A DNA stretch of 7,265 nucleotides, taken from an uncultured beta proteobacterium. GTDB taxonomy: Bacteria; Pseudomonadota; Gammaproteobacteria; Burkholderiales; Burkholderiaceae. Positions 1 through 6,747 of this stretch are shown here, piece after piece. The stretch spans positions 1 to 7,265 of the forward strand of contig CAILON010000443.1 in NCBI GenBank assembly GCA_903835865.1. Direction: 5' to 3'. Both the position numbers and the translations under genes were made by a program. How positions within the stretch are numbered: the first letter of the stretch is position 1; each line of letters opens with the position of its first letter. The notes beneath the pieces were generated by a model. The model saw nothing but the letters and a program-made list of their open reading frames with translations, searched no databases and had not been told where the DNA came from.

Positions 1-232
1 GGCCGACGGGCACGAGCCACGCGCGGATCGTCGTCTCGGTCGGCACGGACGCGTCGACGTGCACGGCGATCTCGCGCGTGCCGACACGCAGCGCCGGCGC
101 CTTGCGCAGCTCGCCGATCGCGTTGATGAACGCGGTCGGACCAGGCTTGCCCATGCCGACGATCTCGGGAAAGAACACGAACACCACGACCGCCGCGATC
201 AGCAGTGCGAACGCAAGCGCGATCGCGATCAT
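1..232 (-). CDS. N-terminal fragment of an unrecognised single-pass membrane protein in GC-rich DNA
   Basis: An uninterrupted minus-strand frame runs from an ATG at 230-232 to the window edge, giving 77 residues. It opens with a strongly hydrophobic helix (about residues 2-21, rich in Ala, Ile, Val, Leu and Phe). A soluble-looking stretch follows with balanced charges, including GELRKAP and VGTREIAVHVDASVP. Nearly every third codon position is G or C (GCG, ATC, GTC, CGC), unlike every other gene here, which points to a high-GC donor such as a Burkholderia-like genome. The plus-strand frame sharing these third positions reads as a Ser/Thr/Ala-rich string with no protein-like pattern, so minus is the better strand. 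The frame also stays open a little upstream of the ATG, so the true start may be elsewhere and may have been lost at the join. An N-terminal anchor with a periplasmic domain is inferred. I do not recognise the family. Confidence 0.55.
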   Translation of the reverse strand, partial: MIAIALAFALLIAAVVVFVFFPEIVGMGKPGPTAFINAIGELRKAPALRVGTREIAVHVDASVPTETTIRAWLVPVG

Positions 233-246
233 GCCGCCTATGAATT
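225..246. other. Composition break: junction of GC-rich DNA with a truncated lapB
   Basis: Left of this interval the DNA is extremely GC-rich and codes on the minus strand. Right of it the DNA is of moderate GC and codes for the middle of LapB on the plus strand, first clearly recognisable at the YELGRDF motif near 239. No inverted repeat, target duplication or transposase is visible, although only one side of any insertion can be seen. The exact join cannot be fixed to the base, because the codons just before 239 could belong to either side. It may be an assembly or amplification chimera, or a genuine recombination endpoint. Confidence 0.75.
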
Positions 247-1102
247 GGGCCGAGATTTTTTACGAGCTGGATTGTTAGATCGTGCAGAGGCATCATTAAT
301 TCGAGTTGGACAGGGCAAGTTTGCAGCACCCGCCAAAGAAAGTCTCCTGGAGATGTATCAGATAGAGCGAGATTGGGGAAAAGCCATTATTGCTGCTACT
401 GAACTTGAAATGCTTCAAGGAAAGTCCCATCACACTGAAATTGCACAGTTTCATTGTGAGCTGGGGCAAGAGGCCCTTAATGCGAAGGATTTAGTTGGTG
501 CTGAGCGCTCTATTCAAGATGCTTTACACGTGGTTCCAAACCATACTCGAGCATTAATTTTACGAGGCGATTATTTGATGGCTCTTGGGCAGCCGGCTCA
601 AGCGATCGAAGCTTGGAGAATTGTTGCTACTTCTCATCCAGCCTACATGCATTTAATTGCTGATCGCTGGATGAAGGCGCATACCGACATAGATCAGAGT
701 GCCGAAGGCTTAGAGCGTTTGTGTGACTTATTAAATACGCAAGCATCTGGCGAGCTCTTGGATGTTGTTCATAAGCAAGTCATGAATATTCGGGGCTTGC
801 AGGCCGCTAACGTAATGCTCTCTGAAGTGATGCAACATTCACCCAGTTTGAGTGCCTTATCTAAATTGGCTGAAACGAGATTGGCCCTAGAGGAAGGCAA
901 CGCAAATCCTGAAAGAATTTTAGAGTTGAAATCGATTTTGCATCTCTTGCGCCAGCGCACTATCAGCTTGGCGCGCTATACCTGTGGCAATTGTGGTTTT
1001 AGGGCTAGACGTTTTTATTGGCAGTGTCCAGGCTGTAACAATTGGGAGGCATACTCCCCAAGGCGAAGTGAAGGCGTCGCTCCGAGCGGCCCTTCGATGT
1101 AA
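236..1102 (+). CDS. lapB: LapB (YciM), LPS assembly regulator; 5' end missing
   Basis: LapB is an inner-membrane-anchored TPR protein which, in E. coli, works with FtsH to control LpxC turnover and so the rate of LPS synthesis. About 288 residues are present. The fragment opens with YELGRDF and LLDRAEASL, matching a TPR repeat roughly 110 residues into the E. coli protein (389 aa). More TPR helices follow, for example the EIAQFHCELGQEAL region. It ends in the family's rubredoxin-like zinc module, with Cys codons at 983, 992, 1025 and 1034 (CGNCGF and CPGC). The N-terminal membrane helix and first repeats are absent. The open frame can be followed back to an ATG at 59, but its first roughly 58 codons are antisense to the GC-rich gene and are His/Arg/Asp-rich nonsense, so that start should not be used. 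The stop is 36 bases before ugd. Identity is firm; whether the gene is broken in the organism or only in the assembly is unknown. Confidence 0.9.
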   Translation, partial: AYELGRDFLRAGLLDRAEASLIRVGQGKFAAPAKESLLEMYQIERDWGKAIIAATELEMLQGKSHHTEIAQFHCELGQEALNAKDLVGAERSIQDALHVVPNHTRALILRGDYLMALGQPAQAIEAWRIVATSHPAYMHLIADRWMKAHTDIDQSAEGLERLCDLLNTQASGELLDVVHKQVMNIRGLQAANVMLSEVMQHSPSLSALSKLAETRLALEEGNANPERILELKSILHLLRQRTISLARYTCGNCGFRARRFYWQCPGCNNWEAYSPRRSEGVAPSGPSM

Positions 1103-1127
1103 TACTATTTACTGCATGTGTTTTTAT

Positions 1128-1132
1128 AGGGA
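1128..1132 (+). promoter_or_regulatory. Ribosome binding site fixing the TTG start of ugd
   Basis: AGGGA lies 6 bases before the TTG at 1139. No in-frame ATG lies near the expected N-terminus. This site, together with the N-terminal nucleotide-binding strand beginning directly after the start, supports TTG initiation. Confidence 0.6.
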
Positions 1133-1138
1133 TCTATT

Positions 1139-2503
1139 TTGAAAGTTACCATCATTGGCAGCGGTTACGTAGGCTTAGTTACAGGCGCTTGTCTGGCTGA
1201 GCAGGGTAATAATGTTTTCTGCCTTGACCTTGACCCCAATAAGATTGAGATTCTAAATTCTGGCGGAGTTCCAATTTATGAGCCTGGCTTGAAAGAGATG
1301 ATTGAGCGCAACCGTGCGGCTGGTCGTTTACAGTTCTCCACCGATATCGCAGCCTCTGTAGCTCATGGTGATATTCAATTTATTGCAGTAGGTACACCTC
1401 CTGATGAGGATGGGTCTGCTGATCTTCAGTATGTTGTTGCTGCTGCCCGCAATATTGGCCGTCATGCAACTACTCCAAAAGTGATTGTGGATAAATCTAC
1501 TGTGCCAGTAGGTACTGCAGATAGGGTTTCTGCAGCCATTTCAGAAGAATTAGAAAAGCGTCATTTATCACCTGACCTTTGCTCGGTGGTATCTAACCCC
1601 GAGTTCTTGAAAGAGGGCGCTGCAGTCGAAGACTTCATGCGACCTGATCGCATTGTGATTGGGACGGAGAGTAGTCCTGCAGGATTGCGCGCTAAAGAGC
1701 AAATGCGCAAGCTATATGCACCATTTAATCGTCATCATGAGCGCACCTATTACATGGATGTAAAAAGCGCAGAGCTAACTAAGTACGCCGCTAATGCCAT
1801 GTTAGCAACCCGCATCTCCTTTATGAACGAATTGGCTAACTTAGCTGATTTAGTGGGCGCTGATATTGAGGCAGTCCGCCAAGGGATTGGTTCAGATTCT
1901 CGAATTGGATTTGGTTTCTTATATCCAGGAACTGGTTATGGCGGATCTTGCTTTCCTAAGGATGTATCGGCTCTTTCCAAGACTGCGATTGAACACGGCA
2001 GAGACCTCAAGATCTTACAGGCTGTTGAAGCGGTAAATGAGGCGCAAAAATTCACCCTTGTCGAAAAGATTGAAAAGCGATTTGGTAAAGATTTGAAGAA
2101 CATGAAGTTTGCACTTTGGGGTTTGGCATTTAAGCCCAATACCGATGACATGCGTGAGGCTCCAAGTCGTGTCATCATTAGTGAATTGGTGAAACGTGGT
2201 GCCCAGGTGGTTGCTCATGATCCGGTTGCTATGAAAGAAGCCCAACACTGCCTAGATTTGGACTTCAAAGGCAACCCAGAGGGACTTCAAAAGGTTTCTA
2301 TGGTGAATGATCCCATGGCTGCCTTAGATGGTTGTGATGCGCTCGTGATTGTGACCGAGTGGAAGGCTTTCCGCAGCCCTGATTTTGATTTGGTAAAGCA
2401 AAAACTCAAGAATCCAATTATCTTTGATGGCCGAAATCTCTATGAGCCTGGCGCAATGCAAGAGTTGGGTATTGAGTATCAAGGCATTGGGCGACATAAT
2501 TAA
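1139..2503 (+). CDS. ugd: UDP-glucose 6-dehydrogenase
   Basis: This cytoplasmic enzyme oxidises UDP-glucose to UDP-glucuronate with two NAD+, supplying an acidic sugar for LPS, capsule or exopolysaccharide. The 454-residue protein is full length for the betaproteobacterial type. The N-terminal Rossmann fold has GSGYVG at 7-12 and the NAD-binding acidic strand ending near residue 32. Further family motifs are STVPVGT (120-126), NPEFLKEG (153-160), the central lysine in [10 protein letters not shown] (Lys214) and the catalytic cysteine in [10 protein letters not shown] (Cys271). The C-terminal UDP-binding domain contains [17 protein letters not shown]. The start is TTG, preceded by a good ribosome binding site; an ATG start would fall too far downstream. 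It sits 36 bases after lapB and 44 before hldA, in the same direction, with no terminator visible, so it is probably in one operon with them. Sister dehydrogenases acting on GDP-mannose or UDP-ManNAc share the fold, but the motifs fit Ugd best. Confidence 0.96.
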   Translation: MKVTIIGSGYVGLVTGACLAEQGNNVFCLDLDPNKIEILNSGGVPIYEPGLKEMIERNRAAGRLQFSTDIAASVAHGDIQFIAVGTPPDEDGSADLQYVVAAARNIGRHATTPKVIVDKSTVPVGTADRVSAAISEELEKRHLSPDLCSVVSNPEFLKEGAAVEDFMRPDRIVIGTESSPAGLRAKEQMRKLYAPFNRHHERTYYMDVKSAELTKYAANAMLATRISFMNELANLADLVGADIEAVRQGIGSDSRIGFGFLYPGTGYGGSCFPKDVSALSKTAIEHGRDLKILQAVEAVNEAQKFTLVEKIEKRFGKDLKNMKFALWGLAFKPNTDDMREAPSRVIISELVKRGAQVVAHDPVAMKEAQHCLDLDFKGNPEGLQKVSMVNDPMAALDGCDALVIVTEWKAFRSPDFDLVKQKLKNPIIFDGRNLYEPGAMQELGIEYQGIGRHN

Positions 2504-2547
2504 GAATATTGGTTTATTACTAAAATCAACAAATAGAAAAATCTTCC

Positions 2548-3477
2548 GTGGAAAAAGCTAACCGAGAACAGTTCACCAAAACACGTCTACTAGTAGTCGG
2601 TGACGTTATGCTTGATCGCTATTGGTTTGGCGATACGAATCGCATTTCACCTGAGGCACCAGTGCCAGTAGTTCAAGTGGGTAAGATTGACGAGCGTCTT
2701 GGCGGCGCTGCTAACGTAGCACGCAACGTAGCTGCTTTAGGAGCGCAAACAACCATTCTGGGAATTGCAGGGGACGATGAGCCTGGCAAGCGTGTTGTGG
2801 AACTTCTTAAAGCCAGTGGTGTTGATAGCCAATTAGAAATCGATGCAAAGGTACCGACGATTGTGAAGTTGCGTGTGATCGCACGTCAACAGCAACTGAT
2901 TCGTTTGGATTTTGAAGAAACGCCTAGTGAAAAGGCATTGGCCCATAAATTAGAACGCTTTGAAAAACTCGTTGGTGGTGCTGATGTCGTAATTTTGTCT
3001 GACTACGGTAAGGGTGCCTTGGGTCAAGTGGCTCACATGATTGAACAGGCGCGCGCTCAGAACAAGGTGGTATTGGTCGACCCTAAGGGTGAAGATTACG
3101 AGAAATATCGTGGCGCTACAGTGTTAACTCCAAACCGCAGTGAGTTACGTCAGGTCGTTGGTCAGTGGACCAGTGAAGAGGATTTAATTCGTAGGGCACA
3201 AGATTTGCGTCGTTCATTAAATCTGCAGGCATTGCTCTTGACGCGTTCTGAAGAAGGCATGAGTTTATTTACAGAGCAAGGTGTCAGTCACGTTAAAGCG
3301 CAGGCCAGAGAAGTATTTGATGTTTCTGGTGCTGGCGATACAGTAATCGCCACTCTCGCTGTTGCCTTGGCTGCTGGGTGGCCAATTGAAAAAGCGATGG
3401 CATTAGCTAATCGCGCAGGTGGTATTGTAGTTGGCAAGTTGGGTACTGCAACCGTGACTTCAGAGGAATTACAGTGA
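2548..3477 (+). CDS. hldA: D-glycero-beta-D-manno-heptose-7-phosphate kinase (kinase-only RfaE)
   Basis: The enzyme uses ATP to phosphorylate heptose 7-phosphate at C1, giving the 1,7-bisphosphate on the way to ADP-heptose for the LPS inner core. The 309 residues form a PfkB/ribokinase-family domain matching the first half of E. coli Hld[12 protein letters not shown] (16-26), [11 protein letters not shown] (32-42), GGAANVA (52-58), SDYGKGAL (151-158), DPKG (178-181), TPN (194-196), TRSEEGM (232-238) and DVSGAGDT (258-265) with the presumed catalytic base Asp264. There is no adenylyltransferase domain, so a separate HldC must be encoded elsewhere; this split is common in betaproteobacteria. 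The start is GTG at 2548. An in-frame stop at 2521 limits extension and no ATG or strong ribosome binding site is available, so the start is reasonable but not certain. The stop overlaps the hldD start. Confidence 0.95.
   Translation: MEKANREQFTKTRLLVVGDVMLDRYWFGDTNRISPEAPVPVVQVGKIDERLGGAANVARNVAALGAQTTILGIAGDDEPGKRVVELLKASGVDSQLEIDAKVPTIVKLRVIARQQQLIRLDFEETPSEKALAHKLERFEKLVGGADVVILSDYGKGALGQVAHMIEQARAQNKVVLVDPKGEDYEKYRGATVLTPNRSELRQVVGQWTSEEDLIRRAQDLRRSLNLQALLLTRSEEGMSLFTEQGVSHVKAQAREVFDVSGAGDTVIATLAVALAAGWPIEKAMALANRAGGIVVGKLGTATVTSEELQ
3462..3467 (+). promoter_or_regulatory. Ribosome binding site of hldD inside the end of hldA
   Basis: AGAGGA lies 6 bases before the GTG at 3474. Its position supports the GTG start and the 4-base GTGA overlap with the hldA stop codon, an arrangement typical of translational coupling. 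Confidence 0.6.
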
Positions 3478-4502
3478 CTATTATCGTAACTGGTGCAGCC
3501 GGTTTTATTGGCGCCAATATTGTTCAGGCACTTAATGCCCGTGGCGAGAAAAATATCATCGCAGTGGATGATCTGCGCCCTGCAGATAAATATCGCAATC
3601 TTGCCGATTTGGACATCATTGACTACCTCGATAAAGCAGAATTTCTGGAAGCCTTTAGAAGCGGTCGTTTTGGCAAGGTAAAAGCGGTTTTTCATGAGGG
3701 GGCTTGTTCAGACACCATGGAAACGGATGGCATCTTCATGATGGCCAACAACTATCGCTACTCCATGGATTTGCTCGATATTTGTACAGCTCAAAAAGTG
3801 CAGTTGTTATATGCATCTTCTGCTGCTACTTATGGTGGATCTGATGTATTTGAAGAAAGTCGTGAACACGAGAAGCCGCTTAATATTTATGGCTACTCTA
3901 AATTTCTATTTGATCAAGTCATGCGTAAACGTTTTGCAGAAAATGCAAATACGGCTCAAGTGGTGGGCTTTCGGTATTTCAATGTCTATGGTCCTCGTGA
4001 ATCCCATAAGGGTCGCATGGCTTCAGTAGCTTTTCATCAGTACCATCAGTATAAAGCGAATGGCCATGTGAAATTGTTTGGCGAGTATGGTGGATACGCT
4101 GCAGGGGAACAAAGTCGTGACTTTGTTTCGGTTGAGGACGTGGTTAAAGTCAATCTTTTTTTCTTAGATCATCCAGAAATTAGTGGTATCTTTAATTTAG
4201 GCACCGGCCAAGCGCAACCGTTTAACGACGTGGCTTTTGCTGTCGCTAATGCCATGCGTAAATTGGATAAAGCGCAGCCAGCAACTCTTGCGGAACTGGT
4301 TAAAGAAAAGGCAATTGAATACATTCCTTTTCCAGATGCCCTTAAAGGTAAATACCAGTGCTTTACTCAGGCTGATTTAACAAAACTACGTGCAGCAGGA
4401 TACAAAGAGCCCTTCTTAAATGTGGAACAGGGTGTTAGCCGTTATATCGAATGGTTAGAAGCCAACACTGGATTTTTAGCTAGTCCTTTAGACGCTAAAT
4501 AA
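3474..4502 (+). CDS. hldD: ADP-L-glycero-D-manno-heptose 6-epimerase
   Basis: HldD (RfaD/WaaD) inverts C6 of ADP-D-glycero-D-manno-heptose, the last step in making the activated heptose used by LPS inner-core heptosyltransferases. The 342-residue protein is an extended short-chain dehydrogenase/epimerase. It shows the Rossmann motif [10 protein letters not shown] (6-15), FHEGACSDT (73-81), the serine of ASSAATYG (Ser116), and the catalytic YxxxK in YGYSK (Tyr139, Lys143). [10 protein letters not shown] (167-176) and the substrate-loop segment [11 protein letters not shown] (213-223) follow. Length and motifs match the E. coli enzyme closely. It starts at GTG with a 4-base GTGA overlap with hldA, consistent with coupled expression of two enzymes of one pathway. 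An exported hydrolase gene follows after 5 bases. Confidence 0.96.
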   Translation: MTIIVTGAAGFIGANIVQALNARGEKNIIAVDDLRPADKYRNLADLDIIDYLDKAEFLEAFRSGRFGKVKAVFHEGACSDTMETDGIFMMANNYRYSMDLLDICTAQKVQLLYASSAATYGGSDVFEESREHEKPLNIYGYSKFLFDQVMRKRFAENANTAQVVGFRYFNVYGPRESHKGRMASVAFHQYHQYKANGHVKLFGEYGGYAAGEQSRDFVSVEDVVKVNLFFLDHPEISGIFNLGTGQAQPFNDVAFAVANAMRKLDKAQPATLAELVKEKAIEYIPFPDALKGKYQCFTQADLTKLRAAGYKEPFLNVEQGVSRYIEWLEANTGFLASPLDAK

Positions 4503-4507
4503 ACTTC

Positions 4508-5251
4508 ATGGCAAGTAAGTTACTTTTAGCGCTTACTTGTTGGGTTCTTAGTACTCATGCGGTAGCTCAGGTCTTTGACGTTCCTCATCAGGAAGAAGCC
4601 CCAACCAGAACATTACTCATTGAGACATCCAAGCCTCGGGCCTTGGTGCTTCTTTTTCCTGGTGGCGGTGGAATGGCCGGTATTTTTGATAATGGCTCAG
4701 TCAGAAGTAAACATACCTTTATCCGTTCAATGGATTTGTGGGCTCAGTATGGAATTGATGCCGTTTTAGTAGACACTCCATATGACTTGGGTGATCTGAG
4801 GCGGGGAAATCTGCGGGGGCGCAAAGATCACCTCACTCGGGTTAATGAGGTGGTGAACTTTTATAAGGCAAAGTTGAAGCTGCCGATTTGGATCTTTGGG
4901 CACAGCATGGGAAGCTCTACGGCAACCTACTATGCTAATGAAATCGATCAAACCCAAAGGAATCTTGCTGGAATTATTATTGCTGGCACGATTCGCTCAG
5001 CCTCATTAGATGATGAAGTCACTTTGCCGGTGCTGGCAATACACCATCAGAATGATGCTTGTAGTGGTACACCGGTTTCTGCCTCAGCCAAAATTATCGA
5101 TGGCAGGTCCCCAAAGTTAGTCTCAAAGCTTGAGCTGATTGAGGGTGGTATTTCAGAGGGTGATGTTTGTCAGTCCTTTGCCTATCATGGCTTTAATCAA
5201 ACCGAAGCTGAATTTGTCAAAAGAGCAGCAAACTTTATCTTGAGTCACTAA
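4508..5251 (+). CDS. Exported alpha/beta hydrolase of unknown substrate
   Basis: A 247-residue protein with a probable Sec signal peptide: Lys4, a hydrophobic core at about 5-19 and a likely cut after AVA (18-20). Fold features appear in order: an oxyanion-type LLFPGGGG loop (48-55), VDTPYD (88-93), the nucleophile elbow GHSMG (131-135, Ser133), a probable acid Asp183 in HHQNDAC, and a probable base His227 in AYHGF. Cys185 and Cys221 flank the active-site region and could form a disulfide after export. The FPGGGG / NGSVR / VDTP / GHSMG / HHxxDxC pattern resembles, from memory, a family of periplasmic hydrolases known only by fold; esterase, lipase or peptidase activity cannot be chosen. The gene begins 5 bases after hldD with no clear ribosome binding site, so coupled translation is likely. 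It appears to be the last gene of the heptose operon; a role in envelope maintenance is only inferred from position. Confidence 0.82.
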   Translation: MASKLLLALTCWVLSTHAVAQVFDVPHQEEAPTRTLLIETSKPRALVLLFPGGGGMAGIFDNGSVRSKHTFIRSMDLWAQYGIDAVLVDTPYDLGDLRRGNLRGRKDHLTRVNEVVNFYKAKLKLPIWIFGHSMGSSTATYYANEIDQTQRNLAGIIIAGTIRSASLDDEVTLPVLAIHHQNDACSGTPVSASAKIIDGRSPKLVSKLELIEGGISEGDVCQSFAYHGFNQTEAEFVKRAANFILSH

Positions 5252-5313
5252 TACTGATTTGCTTGTAATCCGAGCAATCAAGTCAACATTCATTTTTTCT
5301 CATCGTTGTAAAT

Positions 5314-5344
5314 GATTCACGCAATAAATCTGCGTGGATTTTTT
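5314..5344 (+). terminator. Hairpin plus T-tract before comEA (terminator or leader attenuator)
   Basis: Bases 5314-5323 pair with 5331-5340 around a 7-base loop. The stem is ten pairs, including two G-U wobbles, and a run of six T at 5339-5344 follows it. This is the form of an intrinsic terminator. It lies 63 bases after the hydrolase stop and only about 10 bases before the comEA ribosome binding site. It may end the upstream operon, with comEA starting from its own promoter, or sit in the comEA leader. I see no convincing -35/-10 pair in 5252-5363. Confidence 0.6.
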
Positions 5345-5353
5345 ATTTACTTT

Positions 5354-5359
5354 AGGAGA
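5354..5359 (+). promoter_or_regulatory. Ribosome binding site deciding the comEA start
   Basis: AGGAGA sits 4 bases before the ATG at 5364. An in-frame GTG at 5334 would lie inside the hairpin and would add ten residues ahead of the signal peptide without a ribosome site, so the ATG is preferred. Confidence 0.7.
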
Positions 5360-5363
5360 AAGA

Positions 5364-5792
5364 ATGACTCAATACTTTAGTTTTAATACAGTCCATAGCT
5401 TGGCGAAAGCTTTAGCATTTTCTGCTTTACTGGCACTTGGAGGTTTTGGTATTGCAACGGCTGAGCCGGTGAATGTTAATACAGCCACTCAATCAGAGCT
5501 TGAGAGCATTAAGGGTATTGGTCCCGCAAAGGCTAAGACCATTATTGCGGAGCGCTTGGATGGCGGCCATTTTCAAGATGCCAACGATTTGCAAAAGCGT
5601 GTTCGTGGTATTGGCATGAAGTCTGTAGAAAAAATGGTGGATAACGGTCTCACCATTGAGGCCCCAGGTTCGTTTCGGGAGCCCAACGGTAGGACCCAAA
5701 AAGATGGCGGCGCCTCTGGCAGACGCAATTCTCGTGCTCAAACTGGTAATCGCCATCAGCAGGATCGCGCGGGAACAGGCCGCAGAAATTAA
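5364..5792 (+). CDS. comEA: ComEA-like exported helix-hairpin-helix DNA-binding protein
   Basis: ComEA proteins bind incoming double-stranded DNA in the periplasm during natural transformation and help pull it across the outer membrane. The 142-residue product has a signal peptide (hydrophobic core about 15-29, probable cut after ATA, 31-33). A tandem helix-hairpin-helix domain follows, with VNVNTATQSELESI (36-49), GIGPAKAKTI (51-60) and GIGMKSVEKM (82-91), the standard layout of small Gram-negative ComEA. Residues from about 104 to the end form a low-complexity tail rich in Arg, Gly, Gln and Asn that goes beyond the usual domain; it probably adds non-specific DNA or wall affinity (inference). 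The ATG at 5364 has a strong ribosome binding site. The gene is separated from the hydrolase by 112 bases containing a terminator-like hairpin and is followed 41 bases later by cysM. Competence of the organism is not shown by this gene alone. Confidence 0.88.
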   Translation: MTQYFSFNTVHSLAKALAFSALLALGGFGIATAEPVNVNTATQSELESIKGIGPAKAKTIIAERLDGGHFQDANDLQKRVRGIGMKSVEKMVDNGLTIEAPGSFREPNGRTQKDGGASGRRNSRAQTGNRHQQDRAGTGRRN

Positions 5793-5816
5793 GCCCTTTA
5801 GTATTTAGGGGTGCTT

Positions 5817-5837
5817 ATGGCTAAAATGGCTTCATGA
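5817..5837 (+). CDS. Possible six-residue leader ORF coupled to cysM
   Basis: A mini-ORF reading MAKMAS then stop begins at ATG 5817, 5 bases after AGGGG (5807-5811), a good ribosome binding site. Its TGA overlaps the cysM ATG as ATGA (5834-5837). The ribosome site is 22 bases from the cysM start, too far to serve it directly, and nothing closer is visible. This suggests cysM is translated by re-initiation after the mini-ORF. The peptide has no Cys or Ser run that would indicate amino-acid attenuation. Chance cannot be excluded. Confidence 0.35.
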   Translation: MAKMAS

Positions 5838-6745
5838 GCAAACCAACTTATTTAACGATTTCACAAACTGTGGGCAATACCCCCTTGGTGCGTCTGCAGC
5901 GCATTTCAGGAAAAGAGAATGAAGTTCGCAATAATGTGATCTTGGGTAAGTTGGAGGGTAATAATCCAGCCGGGTCGGTGAAAGATCGACCCGCGCTGTC
6001 GATGATCATGCGCGCACAAGAGCGTGGCGAAATTACACCTGGTGGTACCCTGATTGAGGCCACCAGTGGCAATACTGGTATTGCCCTCGCAATGACTGCG
6101 GCAATGCTGGGTTACAAGATGGTTTTAGTAATGCCAGAAAATCAAAGTATTGAACGTCGACAAAGTATGGCAGCCTATGGCGCTGAACTTATTCTGACTG
6201 CTGCATCTGGCGGAATGGAATTTGCAAGAGACTACGCTCTACAGCTTCAAAGGGAAGGGCGCGGCAGATTGCTCGATCAATTTGCAAATCCCGATAATCC
6301 TCGAGCTCATATTGAAACTACTGGCCCTGAAATTTGGCGTGATACTGATGGACAGATCACCCATTTCATATCGGCAATGGGAACTACTGGCACGATTACC
6401 GGCGTTTCAACTTATCTCAAATCGATGAATCCCAATATTCAGATTATTGGGGCGCAGCCTGAAGAGGGCTCGCAAATTCCGGGAATCCGTAAATGGGCAC
6501 CTGAGTACCTGCCTAAAATTTATGAAAGCGATAAGGTCGATCGCATCGAGTACGTTACCCAAGCAGACGCAGAAGAAATGGCTCGTCGTTTGGCTGCGGA
6601 AGAGGGGATCTTCTGTGGCATATCGGCAGGAGGCGCTCTAGTCGTGGCCTTGAGGGTGGCACGTCAAGTGGAAAATGCCACTATTGTCTTTATCGTTTGT
6701 GATCGGGGTGACCGATACCTATCTACCGGGGTATTTCCAGCTTAA
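5834..6745 (+). CDS. cysM: Cysteine synthase B (O-acetylserine sulfhydrylase B)
   Basis: This PLP enzyme makes L-cysteine from O-acetyl-L-serine and sulfide; the B isozyme also accepts thiosulfate in E. coli. The 303 residues equal the E. coli CysM length. Motifs: VGNTPLVRLQR (13-23), KLEGNNPAGSVKDR (39-52) with the PLP lysine at Lys50, the phosphate/substrate loop TSGNTG (77-82), YGAELIL, TTGPEIW, MGTTGTITG, QPEEGSQIPGIRKW and, near the C-terminus, CDRGDRYLSTG. The last motif and the EGNNPAGSVKDR form separate CysM from CysK. It starts at ATG 5834, overlapping a mini-ORF stop; an unrelated frame precedes it, so extension is unlikely. It lies 41 bases after comEA and converges on mltB with 2 bases between stops. 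Cysteine supply has no evident link with the LPS genes; the neighbourhood looks like conserved core gene order, as I recall it for Burkholderiaceae. Confidence 0.96.
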   Translation: MSKPTYLTISQTVGNTPLVRLQRISGKENEVRNNVILGKLEGNNPAGSVKDRPALSMIMRAQERGEITPGGTLIEATSGNTGIALAMTAAMLGYKMVLVMPENQSIERRQSMAAYGAELILTAASGGMEFARDYALQLQREGRGRLLDQFANPDNPRAHIETTGPEIWRDTDGQITHFISAMGTTGTITGVSTYLKSMNPNIQIIGAQPEEGSQIPGIRKWAPEYLPKIYESDKVDRIEYVTQADAEEMARRLAAEEGIFCGISAGGALVVALRVARQVENATIVFIVCDRGDRYLSTGVFPA

Positions 6746-6747
6746 AC

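Noticed and set aside
78..278. Plus-strand frame with a Ser/Thr/Ala-rich product spanning the junction
   Set aside because: It shares third positions with the better minus-strand gene, has no recognisable pattern, and ends shortly after the junction inside the lapB sequence.
2015..2248. Minus-strand open frame within ugd
   Set aside because: It lies wholly inside a well-supported ugd and has no ribosome site or protein-like pattern.
2504..2547. Possible promoter in the AT-rich gap between ugd and hldA (TAAAAT near 2521)
   Set aside because: No -35-like hexamer lies at a suitable distance, and AT-rich gaps give such -10-like words by chance.
3288..3695. 135-codon minus-strand open frame over the hldA/hldD overlap
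   Set aside because: It is antisense to two strongly recognised genes, including their catalytic motifs, and shows no family features.
4536..4540. Lipoprotein signal in the hydrolase (LTC near residue 11)
   Set aside because: Thr at -1 does not fit a lipobox and the cysteine lies in the middle of the hydrophobic core; a normal signal peptidase site after AVA fits better.
5334..5363. Upstream GTG start for comEA
   Set aside because: It lies in the hairpin stem without a ribosome site, while the ATG at 5364 has a strong one and leaves a normal signal peptide.
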